Part shown: piece after piece, positions 1 to 11,336 of the stretch
Layout of the letters: each line of letters begins with the position of its first letter
Numbering within the stretch: position 1 is the first letter of the stretch
Origin: Gerris lacustris
Lineage: Eukaryota; Arthropoda; Insecta; Hemiptera; Gerridae
DNA: 64,000 nt
Direction of reading: 5' to 3'
Assembly (NCBI GenBank): GCA_951217055.1
Contig: OX578276.1
Coordinates: 10,308,580-10,372,579 of the forward strand
The notes under the pieces: model-generated
Database searches by the model: none
The model's input: only the letters and a program-made list of their open reading frames with translations
Told to the model about the DNA's origin: nothing
Position numbers and translations under genes: made by a program

Positions 1-1
1 T

Positions 2-1218
2 AGATTTGAATCCATCAGGAAGAATATTCATTTCAACGACAACAGCCTGATGAAGCCAACAACTGATCCCAGTCATGATAAATTGCATAAACTAAGTCCG
101 ATAGTGGACGCACTTCTTACTACCTTCAGGTCAATACCGGTTGAAGAATCGCTCAGTGTAGGCGAGCAAATGTGTGCCACCAAGGCCCGACACCACCTCA
201 AGCAGTACATGCCAGATAAGCCACACAAATATGGTTACAAGCTGTTCATGTTGTGTGGGGCCTCTGGTTTTTCTTACAATTTTGAAATTTATACAGGCCA
301 GGAAAATAATGAAGAGAAAAGACTCCGAGACGAGCCGGATTTAGGACCAAGCAGTAACGTTGTTGTAAGATTATCCAGAGTGATTCCAGAAGGTAAAAGT
401 CAAAAGCTATATTTTGACAATTATTATAGTGGTGTTCCTCTCATGATATATTTAAAGCAGAAGAACATTTTTTTCACTTGGAACAGTGAGACGGAATAGA
501 ATACCGAATTGTAAAGTTCCAAGCGATGCAGAATTAAAAAAAATATCTAGAGGCTCAATACATGAATATACTGGCACAATTGATTCCTCTATACCAAATT
601 TAATGTAGAAGGATAACAAACCTATTATAATGTTACCCACCTTTGCTGGAACTAATCCAATCCAAGATGTCAAGCGATATAATCGTAAAAATAAAAAGTA
701 TGAGCAGGTTCCTTGTCTTCAGGTTATACTTACGTACAACAAGCATATGGGTGGAGTCGACTTGATAGATAGCCTGATTGGACGTTATAAAATCGCCATG
801 AGGACAAGGAGGTGGTATCTCCGATTATTTTACCATGTAGTAGATGTTTCGGTGATTAACGCATGGATATTGTACCGCAAAATATTATCATCTGCTGATG
901 ACAAGAAAGTCATGAAATAAGTAGATTTTCGGTTAGAGTTGGCAGAAACTCTTAGTAATTTGGGCAGAAGGAGGACTCCTACTAGAGGCCGACCCTCACA
1001 GGAGGAACAGCAGCCATAAAAACAATTAAAACCCAACGACCACCAACAACTGATGTAAGATTCGATGGAGTCGACCATTGGCCCCATCATATCGAGAAAA
1101 AGCAGAGATGTCCAAGGAATATTTGCTGTGGATATACAAGGTTTTCTGTGAAAAATGCTCTGTTGCACTCTGCCTAAATGCTAAAAATAATTGTTTTGCC
1201 GAATATCATAAAAAATAA
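2..1218 (+). pseudogene. piggyBac-like transposase relic (5' end outside window)
   Basis: Transposase of the piggyBac superfamily (DDE_Tnp_1_7), which cuts and pastes at TTAA. The reading frame is open from base 2 to 499, shifts, resumes at 630-920 and again to 1218. Recognisable blocks in order are the N-terminal RFESIRKNIHFND segment, KARHHLKQYMPDKPHKYGYK, the second catalytic aspartate in YFDNYYSGVPL, the third in GGVDLID followed by RRWYLRLFYHVVD, and a C-terminal block (FDGVDHWP, then a cysteine-rich end with CSVALCL) at about 1065-1215. The position of the first catalytic aspartate (normally within an IDEQ-type motif) reads VGEQ here, so a glycine replaces it. At least two frameshifts and that substitution mean it cannot be active. 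The left end and TIR lie outside the window. Confidence 0.9.
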
Positions 1219-1672
1219 TTTTTTTTTGTTTGTTATATTTTTGTGTTGTAATACTCTGATTGTTTTATTTTAAAACTGTTTATTTTTTATTTCTATCTAT
1301 ATAATTGTTTTTCATAATTATAAAAGCAATAGTACAACATTTTTGTGCTGCCAATATTATAAAGTGGAGAACCTGAAAAACCACGTTAAATGCATAGTTG
1401 CAAAATGGCAACGAGTAAATATTCCCAAAATTTTAGGGTTGGGGGTAAAAAAAAAAATGTTTCATTATTTTTTTAATGTTTTGTGAAACATTTTATGATA
1501 ATATTATTTTCTTCATTAAAATTGAAAAAATCATGCATTGTAGGGCTAGTATAAAGAAGTCTTATTTACACATCTCATTAGACCATCAGGACTCACAAGG
1601 TAAGAAAGAACTGACATTTAATTCAATTCATGGGTTTGAAACATGGAAAATGGAAAAAAGAACTATCCTCAT
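1219..1672. other. AT-rich non-coding stretch
   Basis: Low-GC sequence after the piggyBac stop, with homopolymer runs. It may include the 3' untranslated part of the piggyBac element, but I could not find a terminal inverted repeat. No gene seen. Confidence 0.5.
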
Positions 1673-2160
1673 ATTTCGTGGCAAAGGAATTCGACACTTG
1701 AAAATGAGGGGTTCTATCAAAATCGGTACAATAAATATGTCCAGCAAACATCAAGGATCGTGGCAAAGGAATTCGACACTTTAAAATGAGGGGTTCTATC
1801 AAAATCGGTACAATAAATATGTCCAGCAAACATCAAGGATCGTGGCAGAGGAATTCGACACTTGAAAATGAGGGGTTCTATCAAAATCGGTACAATAAAT
1901 ATGTCCAGCAAACATCAAGGATCGTGGCAGAGGAATTCGACACTTGAAAATGAGGGGTTCTATCAAAATCGGTACAATAAATATGTCCAGCAAACATCAA
2001 GGATCGTGGCAGAGGAATTCGACACTTGAAAATGAGGGGTTCTATCAAAATCGGTACAATAAATATGTCCAGCAAACATCAAGGATCGTGGCAGAGGAAT
2101 TCGACACTTGAAAATGAGGGGTTCTATCAAAATTGGTACAATATGTCCAGCAAACATCAA
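1673..2160. repeat. 82-bp tandem repeat, about 6 copies
   Basis: A unit containing GGCAGAGGAATTCGACACTTG and GGTACAATAAATATGTCCAG recurs every 82 bp, with equivalent points at about 1717, 1799, 1881 and 1963. Copies differ at only a few positions (GGCAAAGG versus GGCAGAGG); the last copy loses a few bases near 2140. Because 82 is not a multiple of three, the short open frames on the minus strand (about 64 codons each) are a by-product of repetition and not genes. Confidence 0.93.
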
Positions 2161-2363
2161 GCTTACTTTTAATGAGTTCTTGTAGCACAGTAAAAGTAAG
2201 CCACTACCCTACTCACATGGGCCATGAATTAGAAGTTGGAAGCCTGCGTTTAAACAAATTAGAAGTACCGGTGTGGAAATCCCACACATGACTTCCATGA
2301 AATGTTGTGGTGTCAATACGTGAGCAAGAGAGAACTCAGTATAAACTTCATCATACAAACAGC

Positions 2364-2963
2364 CAGGGCTCGATTTGAGGCGGAACGCGGCGGAACGGAG
2401 TTCCGGTACCTCTCTCTCTCTGAAAAATAAAAAATAAAATTATCGGCACTAAGATTTTTTTTTAAAATCATTTGTTAAAATTTTATTTGTCAATGAGTGA
2501 CTACAAATTTGATTAAGGACATCATGTATTAAACTGGCAAATATTCTTCTTTTCAAAATACAAAAAATATCTATTTGTTGAGATTATACTACTAAATTAT
2601 GATAACCTGAAACAACAAAGGTTTTTTTTAAGGCAGGGATCGTATTAAACAAGTACTGTGCAGAGACGCTGTGACGCAACTCCCAAGGAGTTTATTTATT
2701 GAGAGTATTATAACATCATGTGGCATGCTAATCAAGAAATTGTTTATAAAAAATACTACTTAAAATGATATAAGTTTCCTCTCGAAACCCACTTGATTGC
2801 AGTATGGGTTTTTGTCTAAAAATCTTAAAATGTTGTTTTTGAACGTTTATTTTTCAAAATTTTCCCGGGGGAGGACCCCCGAACCCCCCTCTACAGGAGG
2901 GGGGGGGGGGAAGAGAGGGTAGGTTGTAGTTCCGGCACCTCAATTTCTAGAAATCGAGCACTG
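2364..2963. mobile_element. hAT-superfamily MITE, 600 bp, with 8-bp target duplication
   Basis: The left end reads CAGGGCTCGATTT and the right end is AAATCGAGCACTG, a 13-bp terminal inverted repeat with one mismatch. The element is flanked by a perfect 8-bp duplication CAAACAGC at 2356-2363 and 2964-2971. An 8-bp duplication with CAGNG ends is diagnostic of hAT transposons. It has no transposase, so it is non-autonomous. The interior holds subterminal GTTCCGG copies near both ends and a G-run at about 2899-2910. Confidence 0.92.
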
Positions 2964-2971
2964 CAAACAGC

Positions 2972-3270
2972 TCGATTATAGTTTTTTCAACAAAAATCCA
3001 AAATTAAACAAAAATAATAATGATAATAAACACAATTAAATATATAGTTAACATAAAAATAAAATTTTACCTTAATAAATGTCGGTAGTATGTAAAAAGA
3101 TTAGAGAGAGAAGAGGTTTGTTTACATCTAGAGTTCAAGGTGAGTTTATGCGAAAATAAAACAAATTTATCAATCTTTATCCTTTATAACAAAAAACTTG
3201 ATTATACAATGTTTGTTTACATTTTCTTTATACTTGTTTTTAACAATACGATATAAGAATATAATAATAA
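2972..3270. other. AT-rich spacer
   Basis: Flank of the hAT MITE; only A/T-rich sequence with no recognisable element or gene. Confidence 0.5.
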
Positions 3271-3274
3271 AAGA

Positions 3275-3705
3275 ATTTAACCGCTTGTCCGATTTTGCTC
3301 AAAAAGTATAGGTACAATCTACCATATAGGACACATATATACCCCAAAGGAAATTGAAATCAAATAAAGCCTACAAAAGTTATCGTCGACAGACCGATTT
3401 CGTGCTTAAGTGACTGTAGCTCCGAAACGTCGTAAGCTACGATGTTCGGGTTTGCGCCATCAGTTTTTCCGTCCAAAGTTCTAAAAAATGCCGAAAACCG
3501 CATCTCAATACGATGTCTTGAAGCGATGTTATAAAGGTTTTAAGTTCCGAACGAACGTACGTACGTACATACATACGTACGCACAGACATACATGTATAT
3601 GAAACGGATTTCAATGATACCCCCGGGTCCGTAAGACCCCTCCTTCACAGAGATCTCGGAATCACGTTTTGGAGGGTATCACCATACTTCCATTTTCATG
3701 GAAGT
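3275..3705. repeat. Dispersed-repeat-like segment with (ACGT/ACAT)n microsatellite
   Basis: A more complex, GC-richer segment ends in a GTAC/CATA tetranucleotide run (about 3550-3600) followed by GGATTTCAATGATACCCCCG and GTAAGACCCC. The design (unique sequence, microsatellite, short conserved tail) resembles TE tails in insect genomes, but I do not recognise a named family and see no coding potential. The direction is undetermined. Confidence 0.4.
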
Positions 3706-4560
3706 AAAAAGAGAAGGTAGCAGGACAGCTTTGGGCAGGAGAGTCAAAGTCAATTATCATTGGCGACATAGCCAAAAACGCTTCTCCGACAAAACATCTT
3801 GCTGCTACCACCAACATGCAATATATAAGGAAAATTTCTGCCAGTTATGGTGTGGACATAGGCACTATTCGAAGCCGTCTAATACAATGTTTAATCTCTC
3901 CTCGTGAAGTAACCAAAACACTAATATTCACTAAGAATAAAGTTAGAAAAGATTATGAACCTAATGTGATGTTAAACCTTGCGTTAACAAAAACAAAACA
4001 CTAATACTCACCAAGAAAAGAGTTATTGCAGTAGAGTTATTAGTTAATCACGTTGAAAGCAACAAAATGAACCAAACAAAACAGAAGAACAAGAACAATT
4101 CAAAATTCAATTATCTTTATCAAATTATACACTTATCTACAACGCACATGCTCACAACGCTGGCTTGTGATTGGTTCCCTGATAAAGGATATTTATAAGT
4201 TCTAAGGTTCTAAGATAAGGGTTTCGAGAAAGATCTAAGAAACCCTAAAATAGGATTGAGGGTATGGTTTAAAAAGCGATGTCAGGGACATCTAGTGGAG
4301 AATGCGGAAACTGCAGTCATACATATTTGCATTACTTAGAAATCCCAGCACACAGATAGCTCCATCGTTAACTTTCCACGAATATACTTAAAATGGAGCG
4401 AAATTGTGTCTTTATTTAAAGTCTATTCTCTATGGTAGGGTTTGAAGACATGGATGTCGATATATCGGACTAAACAACATCAATGTAGAACTCTCGGTAA
4501 ATGGTATATTTATCGAACATCTTATGTCAACCTGTAGAAACATAAAAAAATACCGCAAAA
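3706..4560. other. Unassigned non-coding region
   Basis: Two short frames overlap at 3698-4004 but have no recognisable protein. A partial internal repeat of the type CAAAACACTAAT.TTCAC.AAG occurs at about 3915 and 3997. The rest is unremarkable AT-rich sequence. Confidence 0.4.
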
Positions 4561-4599
4561 CTACGGTGTTGGCGACCTTTTTTGCTCAACAAAAAGTTT

Positions 4600-5048
4600 T
4601 TAAGAAAAGGTGCGACCTTTTATTTGCTCTTCAGGGCCCCCTGGACGTTCAATGGGATTGGCAACTTAATTGAACGTGTAAAGGGCAAGCTTGAAGTCGG
4701 AGAAGACCTAAGTCGGAGTCACGCCTCCTCGGCCCGAAAATCTGGTCGTGTAACTTGACTTCCTGGTCACGATTTGGGTGTGAAACCAGACAGGGCGGTC
4801 TGATGGAGATCCCATCCAGACGTTGGGGGGACTATAGGCCTCCCACTATTTTACCCTGCTGTTGCGAACCGATAGTTACTTTCCTTTCTCCTCAAGGAAA
4901 AGGCTAGATGGAACTAGGTCGGGCAGTGTAAATGCAAAGCACTGTCAAGTGGTGGGAAGACCGCGGCAAGGGAAACTCGGAACGGTGCCAGGACCAAAGA
5001 GCAGGAAATGTGTCATCTAATAGCCCCTTAATTCTTGCCACAATGGAA
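4600..5048. repeat. GC-richer LINE-tail-like repeat
   Basis: A locally GC-rich block with GGAAACTCGGAACGGTGCC and CATCTAATAGCCCC near its end. The last ~85 bp (4964-5048) recur in diverged form at 5548-5642. The content resembles the 3' untranslated region of R1/LOA-type non-LTR elements, but no reverse transcriptase is attached, so that family assignment is an inference. Confidence 0.45.
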
Positions 5049-5547
5049 GATACTTTCTGCCTTAGGTCTCCCATAATAACAATAACAGTAAACAAGTATT
5101 ATCTTAATTCATACAAGTTTATGAAACTTTACAAACATACTATAATAAAAAAAATCCGAGGGAGTACGAACCACTTCTTGGTGTATAAAGAAATAAAGCC
5201 AGTCACGAAAGAAGCCGACGTTAAAAAACAAATTAATTCATTGCGTTCAAATTACCGGTGGGAGTTCAATAAAATTAAAGCTTTAAAGCGTTCAGAAACT
5301 AGAGCTGGCATGTGTATAAAACATTGTCTTGGAAATTTAGCGCGCTGTCATTAAGCATGCCCCTGAAAGCCTAGCAGTTTTATGGCATGACCAATCACAG
5401 GTATGTAAAACAAAGTTTTACCTTAGTATATTACTATTAATCTTTATATATTAAAGATATATTTCTTGTACTTAGGAGTGCAGATCGAGATTGCTTACAT
5501 TATTTTACTAAGAGATACTATAACGTGTACTTGTACTTGGTCGGGTG

Positions 5548-5642
5548 ACTGGAGCAAGAGAAACTCGGAACGGGCCCTGGACCAATGGGCAGGGAACGGG
5601 GTCGTCTAATTGCCCCGGTATAAATTAAAAGTGTCACAATGA
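5548..5642. repeat. Second copy of the 4964-5048 repeat tail
   Basis: Shares GAAACTCGGAACGG, GACCAA.GGGCAGGGAA and GTC.TCTAATTGCCCC with 4964-5048, at roughly 80 percent identity by eye. It lies within the predicted MADF intron, so it was probably inserted there. Confidence 0.65.
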
Positions 5643-5644
5643 GA

Positions 5645-6371
5645 ATGAAACACACATATAGAGGGCAAGACAAAGATAAAACAAGCTCACAATGAGACAG
5701 TGGTTTTGACAAGTACTAGTGAGAAGGCATAGCTAGAGGCCAACAATATACTACAGTCACTGTCACCCCACCCTAGTATTCCCTTTATCAACATAACTCG
5801 CTTTGAAAACAACACACAAATTTTAAAAAAAATCATCAATAACAAAATACAACAATAATTATTTTAAAAAAATGTATTTACATTATTTATCTTCTATACA
5901 CATTGAATGTGAAAAGCGGCCGCTACCTTGAACCTTTCGCACAATTTGACACATTTGTTTGTTTACAAAACTTTTTCAATAATATAGATAGATAAAATAA
6001 TATAGCTAGATATAAATAAAAAAATATAAATCTCAAGGATGCAATGATAGCTAAATTAAATACTAAAATATCTTATTTAATTTGTATAATATTAAAAATT
6101 TCATAAAAGTAAAGTGTTCCCACAGGAAATCGAAAGAGGCTCATGACCCACTTTCGACTTGAAGCGAGGTCACTTTTTTATGATTAGATATGAATATTGC
6201 TTGATAGAAATGAGCATTATTTTCTCATTTAATAAAAAAACAAACATATTAATTGGGGAAGAGAGACTTGATCATTATATCTTCCTATGTACTACGAAGA
6301 TGATTGTTATCTTGAACCTAACTTTGTGCCTATCCTTGTTATTAATTAATGAAATTTTAACTTTATTACAG
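5645..6371. other. Intron-like AT-rich sequence
   Basis: Rest of the predicted MADF intron: long A/T runs with GGAAATCGAAAGAGGC and a NotI-like GCGGCCGC at about 5927 as the only GC-rich spots. No gene found. Confidence 0.45.
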
Positions 6372-6919
6372 AAAATACGTATACAAGAGAGTAAACATCC
6401 ACATATCGTGCTCATGAGCCCGAAGCAGGCCCTTCATCTTCGTTGTCTACACTTGCAACCAAATTACCCCCTACTAAAAAAGCAAGACTGCAAGGACCAA
6501 TAGCAAAGCAAAACCAACTTTTAAAATTAGCCTGCTCTTATTTATCAAAAGGTGAAGAAACGACTGACGCTTATCATGGTACAAATAAGGTGTGGGCTAA
6601 TAAGTTGCGAAGTCTCGATCGTATACAAAGAGTATTGACAGGAAAAGTCAATAGTGATGTGCTATTTGAAGCCGAATTAGGCACACTTCACAGAGACGCA
6701 GTGCAAATAAATAAAAAGAGCTGCAGCTACAGATTTTCAGTTTTCCAGTGGAAACACGTCTCACCATTCATATGCACACAAAACCTCTTTGTCTAGCCCT
6801 CCAAAACCCCATGAGTTTGAATATTCTAATCAACCAACATAAAAAAATTCCGCATAATATCATACAGAAAATACAATCCAAAAGACTCTCTGCCCTGTTC
6901 AGATTGTTCACAGTGGATC

Positions 6920-7978
6920 CACGCGACATGCTCTGCCACAATTAGAACCGTAGAAATTCTAACAAAATTGGGAACTAAAAAAGCAAGTTGGGTATGCGAC
7001 CAGCTCATGTAATTGACAAATGATTACGCCATGCTGTTGATACTTGAGACACCGATGTAGAAAGTATAGTTTTAAAAATATACGCCCACTTTTCTCTGTT
7101 ATCTGTGAGACGTAAAGAGTTTAAAGGATTTTTTGACTTCGTTGACTTAGAGTCCAAAGAACTGCTAGAACACATTCCTACTCGGTGGCTGAGTGTAGTT
7201 TCTGCCATTGATAGACTAATTAAGTCTTAACCTACTCTGTTGTCTTACTATTTAAGTCAGGGAGAAGATATTCCTAATTCTCTGTGAAAATTGTAGCTTT
7301 CAAACGACGAAAGCACAGTTGAAACATGTAAAATTACTCGTAATAACATTGCAATTGTTTTTAATTTTCTTATAAACGTGTATCCGGTTTTTGAAGTCAT
7401 CAGTGAAAACTGCAGCTGAGACTAATGACGTCATGGTTAAGATAGTAACGCAGCTAGTTTTAAGGATCTTTTGTTAAAAGAGGATTGAATCAGTTAGAGA
7501 ATAACAAAAAGGAAGATCTTACTGAAGGATTCCAGAAGTTTTTGGAAACAGCAGTAAAATACTTTAAAAAATAGTTTGACTTCACAGAAATCCTCTTTTT
7601 GTTTTAAGACCAATAGCTTTAAATCATAAGATCCAATTTGCCGACTTACAGGCTGTTGTGGAGCAGGTGAATCTCGAAAACAAGATATCCGTAGACAATC
7701 TAAAAGATGAGTTTTTTTTCAATGAAAGATTGTCTTGATATTTTGGTTGCAGACAAGGAAAAGAGTGTAGGCAGTAAATGGCAAAGGCTGTTTCAGAAAA
7801 GGTCTGAGTCGGCAAATTTATTTAAGGATTTTTGTATGAGCATTCCACCATCTAATTCGTTTGTTGAAAGAGTTTTTTCACACATGAACTTGAAATGGAC
7901 TGATACAAGAAATAGGTGTTCCGCCCAGTTAATAAAAGCAGAACTGATTGTTGCAATCAACTCTACATCTTTAAGCTA
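6920..7978 (+). pseudogene. hAT-family transposase relic
   Basis: Fragments of a hAT transposase of the ZBED/KIAA1586-like type in several frames. At about 7070-7260 the frame reads FKGFFDFVDLESKELL then HIPTRWLSVVSAIDRL, where TRWLS is the hallmark before the insertion domain. At 7836-7950 it reads PSNSFVERVFSHMNLKWT, the C-terminal dimerisation segment, ending at a TAA at 7977. Stops and indels are frequent throughout. The catalytic triad is not complete in any frame. No terminal repeats or target duplication were located. Confidence 0.8.
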
Positions 7979-8021
7979 AAATGAGTTATCTCATTGCGTA
8001 GGCTTCCGCGGTTAATGTCAT

Positions 8022-8123
8022 CATTAAGTTCTAGGTCTTCCGGTGGTGACCGCGTCATGTTCGAAACGTCGGAAAACTCTTCGAACATGACGGGGTCACC
8101 ACTGGAAGACCTAGAACTTAATG
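8022..8123. repeat. 44-bp inverted repeat with 14-nt loop (PLE-tail-like motif)
   Basis: Arms 8022-8065 and 8080-8123 are reverse complements with two mismatches; the loop is ACGTCGGAAAACTC. The left arm plus loop ends in TTCGAAACGTCGG, resembling the CGAAAC-G-TC end of Penelope-type hammerhead tails. It may be a small inverted duplication of such a tail. A transcriptional hairpin with a host role is not excluded. Confidence 0.8.
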
Positions 8124-8500
8124 CTGAAATGAGTTGTTTATTATGGAAACCTTAAGAAAAATCAAAACTTGGAAAAAAAAAGAAAAAAAAAATAATTATA
8201 GCTAATTAATCATTAATATGATACACTCTAGTATAGTAAAATAATTATGATATAGTAAAATAATGAAAATTGAAAATACAATAGCAAATCAATAAAGAAA
8301 TAATGTCTATATTTATTTGTTTAAAAAATAATCAGTAATTTACTGCTTACAATATCCAAGCACTGTAACTACTGTTTTAAAAACAACTGGTAACCTAATG
8401 TTAGACTTTGTGAAAAGTAGACTGATTGATGCAAATATAAAGCTTAAATTAAAAGTAATAAAAAAGAAGGAATACAACCGTAAAATAATGAACGTTCATT
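8124..8500. other. AT-rich spacer
   Basis: Very AT-rich sequence with no recognisable element. It contains a short direct repeat of TATAGTAAAATAAT at about 8231 and 8252. Confidence 0.5.
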
Positions 8501-8504
8501 TGTA

Positions 8505-9018
8505 AATTTTGAAGAAAGAAAATATCTTAATTATTACAATAATAACTACTCTCCAACGAATCATTACAAAAATTCTAACTCAAGTCAAAGAGGCCACAAT
8601 ACCTACTAAAATAGAGGTCATGGACGATTTGGATATTTTCGACGATGTGTCAACTCCTCAAGAGGTAATTACTATAATAATAATAATCAAAATAGTAATC
8701 ATGTTAAATTTAATAACAAAAACAATAACCATGCAAACTAACATTTGTTTTGTATCCCAATCTGCTGTTTATCAGTTAAACCGAACACCACCCCGCAGAG
8801 CCATAAACTGCAAAGCACCTGCTGAAATTTACTTGGGAAAATAAGATCAGTCAAAATTGTGAATTTTTGGTGCTAAAGCATGTTATTGTATATTATCCAG
8901 AACTAATAAGTTAGAACTTGCAGCTCGAGAAACAAGAATGGTAGGTTACACAAGCTCCGGGTATAGACTGTGGGACCCTGAAACAGACAATATAATTATA
9001 ACTCGTAGCGCAGAGTAG
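8505..9018 (+). pseudogene. Copia (Ty1) polyprotein relic, internally deleted
   Basis: The first part encodes an asparagine-rich gag-like segment (NNNYSPTNHYKNSN, SSRGNYYNNNNQNSN). From 8755 the frame matches the C-terminal part of Copia integrase: SAVYQLNRTPPRRAINCKAPAEIYLG, then, after a stop, FGAKACY, then VGYTSSGYRLWDPET at about 8940-8980, the conserved segment after the integrase core. Most of gag, protease and the integrase core are missing between these parts. Several stops. The reverse transcriptase is absent here. Confidence 0.8.
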
Positions 9019-9172
9019 GGGACAAATCAACTAATATAGATTAATGACTAATCATTTGATCAATCATTAATAATGACTAATTAATTTTCATGATTGATTA
9101 GTCATGACTAACTAATCACGTTAGTTACAAATCAAATTTAATCATTAGTCACAAAGCTCTTAGTTTTAGTGT
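9019..9172. repeat. TGACTAATCA-rich quasi-palindromic sequence
   Basis: Multiple near-copies of TGACTAATCA and its complement TGATTAGTCA between about 9045 and 9145. It looks like a degenerate simple repeat able to form hairpins. Confidence 0.6.
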
Positions 9173-9529
9173 GTGAAAAGTATGAACCTTGCATTGTTCA
9201 GATTAAAGGATACGGTAAATCATCTTTTTGAGCCATTTAAGAAGGATTCACGGCGAGGAAGTTTTAAAAGAGTACGAGGAATTCACAAAAAAAAAAAAAT
9301 AACCGTAAGTCGAATGATTCAATTATGGAGAGTGTTAACCAATACAAAAGTCCTAGAGAGTTTTGAAAACAATATTTTTAATGTATTCTTCATTCCATGG
9401 CACCAATAAGAATAGTTGACAATCCATAGTTTAAAAAAATATTTGATGATCAAAACATTTCTTCAAAAAGCTTAAAAATATACTTGATCTGGGCGACGCA
9501 GAAGTTTTTAGGGTACAATCCACTGGATT

Positions 9530-9850
9530 AGTGAGAATAATTTAGAAATAAGATCGGCGGCCATCGCGTGCAGACGATTGAGGAGTTGCCACTCTTCTGA
9601 AAGATTAGCGGAGTTTTTGTATCAAATTCACAATGAGTTCGGCATCTACCCATAAGAAATTAGAGGCACCATGACTGACAACGGAAGAAACTTTTTGAAG
9701 GTATTCAAAGATTATTCAGTAGGGAAAATAACTTGTAATGAAGAAATTGAGGATTGGTGTATAGTTGAATCGGATTCACACTCCAATAGTGAAACGGAAA
9801 ACGACTCGAAACTATCCGATTCAACTCTTAAAAAAAGTGAAAAAAATTAG
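9530..9850 (+). pseudogene. hAT transposase fragment (catalytic-core region)
   Basis: The frame reads RSAAIACRRLRSCHSSERL, IHNEFGIYP, then GTMTDNGRNFLKVFKDYS. TDNGxNFxKxF is the second block of the hAT catalytic core, containing one catalytic aspartate. The following serine/acidic region (ESDSHSNSETENDS) fits the insertion region of these proteins. A stop interrupts the frame just before GTMTDNG. It is cut off by the pogo-like sequence that follows. Confidence 0.75.
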
Positions 9851-9904
9851 AGAACTCGGAATAATTTTGCCCAATCACGTCGTTTAATTGTTAATAAAAA
9901 ATGT

Positions 9905-10448
9905 TCCTATGACTACTCTCCAAACTTTGAGCAAAAAAATTAATATTGAGCCCGCACAAGCTGCTCAACTCAAACTGGGCAGAAAACCTTTCTTAGGGAA
10001 AGAGTTGGAACTTGAGTAAGTGGATTACTTGCTCGACATTGAAAAATATTTTTTGGATGCACCCTCGAAGAATTGAGGCGGTTGGCTTCTGAATTAGCCA
10101 TTTGGAATTATCTAAAAGTGCTCTGGGAGGATTCTGAAGAAGCTAGTAGGGCTTGGCTCGATTTATTCATGAAAAGGCACAAAGATCGTTTGTCCCTACG
10201 AAGACCGTGTGGGACCGCTTTTGCTAGAGCCCTTGGCGTTAACAAATAAGATGTTGACTTCAATACTATGGAAGAACTCTACCACAAATTTAAGTCTCCC
10301 CAAGACAGTGTTCAATGTTGAAGAGACATGGTTGTCAATAGTGCAAATCAAATATCCTTCAATATTTTCAAGTAAAGAGAAAAATCAATTAGGTGCTTTG
10401 ACATCTGCCGAAAGTGAAGCACCATCACAGTTATTGCTTGTATGAGTG
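9905..10448 (+). pseudogene. pogo/jerky-type (Tc1-mariner, CENP-B like) transposase relic
   Basis: The translation in shifting frames shows INIEPAQAAQLKLGRKPFLG, VDYLLDIEKYF, MKRHKDRLSLRRP, FNTMEELYHKFKSP and FNVEETWLSIVQIKYPSI. This is the order found in jerky/tigger proteins: HTH_CENPB, then the start of the DDE domain. The first catalytic aspartate (normally in a N(V/M)DETG motif) reads NVEETW, so both D and G are changed. It stops abruptly at ~10448, where PLE sequence begins, consistent with insertion of the PLE at this point. Confidence 0.8.
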
Positions 10449-11235
10449 TTTCCGACATGCTCGTTATTCGCAAACCCGACAATTCTATCATAACTGATTG
10501 ATACCGTAAACCACAAAATTCAGGAAGACTTTAAAATTATTTTTCTCACCCCCCTCACACTCAAAAATATAATTTTGCTAGATCTTTCCTTCGTCGAATT
10601 CTCACCCTCAGTGATCTTTCTTTTGATGGCAAAAATATTTGTCAATTTAAACAAAATCTCAAAGCGAATAATAATCCTCCAAAGATTATTAATTCTAGAA
10701 ACAATGTTAACACTCCAGTTCCTGATACCCCCCTTGAAAATACGTCCACCAAATTTAGTTCACTAACTTATGTCAAAGGTCTTTCTGACAAGGTCAAAAA
10801 AATTACTACAATCCCCCACAACTAACAATTCCTTCAAACCCGCTCAAAAAACACCGTCAAAACACTATTTTCCAGACTTAAAGACCCAACTCCCCTCAAT
10901 GATAAATCTGATGTCATATATAAAATTAACTGTTAAGATTGTGACTCATCCTATATAGGTCAAACTTGCCAATTCCTACGTAGAATATTATTCCACATGA
11001 ATATAGCCTTAGACCCAACTAACCCAATCCCACTGCCCTTACCAACCACTTTCATTCTCCTACTCACAAATTTGATTTTATTAATCCCACAATCTTAGCT
11101 CAAGAACCTAATTACCAGCGAAGAAATGTTCTTGAAATGAATTATATATCTATAACCAACAACACTGTTAACTTCAGAACTGACACCAATAACTTAAGCA
11201 TCTGTTACCAGAATATCACCAATTTCTAATGTATT
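10449..11235 (+). pseudogene. Penelope-like element: RT C-terminus plus GIY-YIG endonuclease, 5' truncated
   Basis: Starts DMLVIRKPDNSIITD(W)YRKPQNSGRLLNYFSHP, the post-palm part of Penelope-like reverse transcriptase. It continues through GLSDKVKKITTIPHN to SRLKDPTPLNDKSDVIYKIN, then a stop, then DCDSSYIGQTCQFLRRI, which is the GIY-YIG endonuclease signature (here IYKIN-x-SYIGQT). The C-terminus lies near 11228. PLEs insert by target-primed reverse transcription and are usually 5' truncated, matching the abrupt start. Stops at 10494, 10768, 10828 and 10936 and at least one frameshift kill the ORF. The tail downstream carries a hammerhead-like motif. Confidence 0.85.
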
Positions 11236-11336
11236 TTAATTATCTCGATCAATTATTTCTAGTCTTATTCTATAACTTTTTTGGTATGTTATTCTATGCA
11301 TTTGTTACCTTTCAAGTTGTGTATATATTACCTGTA

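Larger units (their letters stand above)
5152..6800 (+). pseudogene. MADF-domain protein pseudogene with one intron
   Basis: Exon 1 (about 5152-5400) encodes the middle of a MADF domain, a Myb/SANT-like DNA-binding fold common in arthropods and often carried by Harbinger-type transposons. The diagnostic stretch is KKQINSLRSNYRWEF followed by KALKRSETRAG. A frameshift near 5310 moves the frame to VYKTLSWKFSAL, where the family has its conserved tryptophan. Exon 1 runs into a good donor (CACAG/GTATGT at 5400). A good acceptor (TTTATTACAG at about 6371) starts exon 2, which holds the C-terminal low-complexity region and a helical block VWANKLRSLDRIQRVL then EAELGTLHRDAVQIN. In-frame stops and the frameshift make it a pseudogene. 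The intron carries a copy of the upstream repeat at 5548-5642. It could be a host gene remnant or a transposon passenger. Confidence 0.6.

Noticed and set aside
1623..2160. Series of overlapping ~64-codon minus-strand ORFs
   Set aside because: They are produced by the 82-bp tandem repeat and repeat the same peptide at each unit; no real gene.
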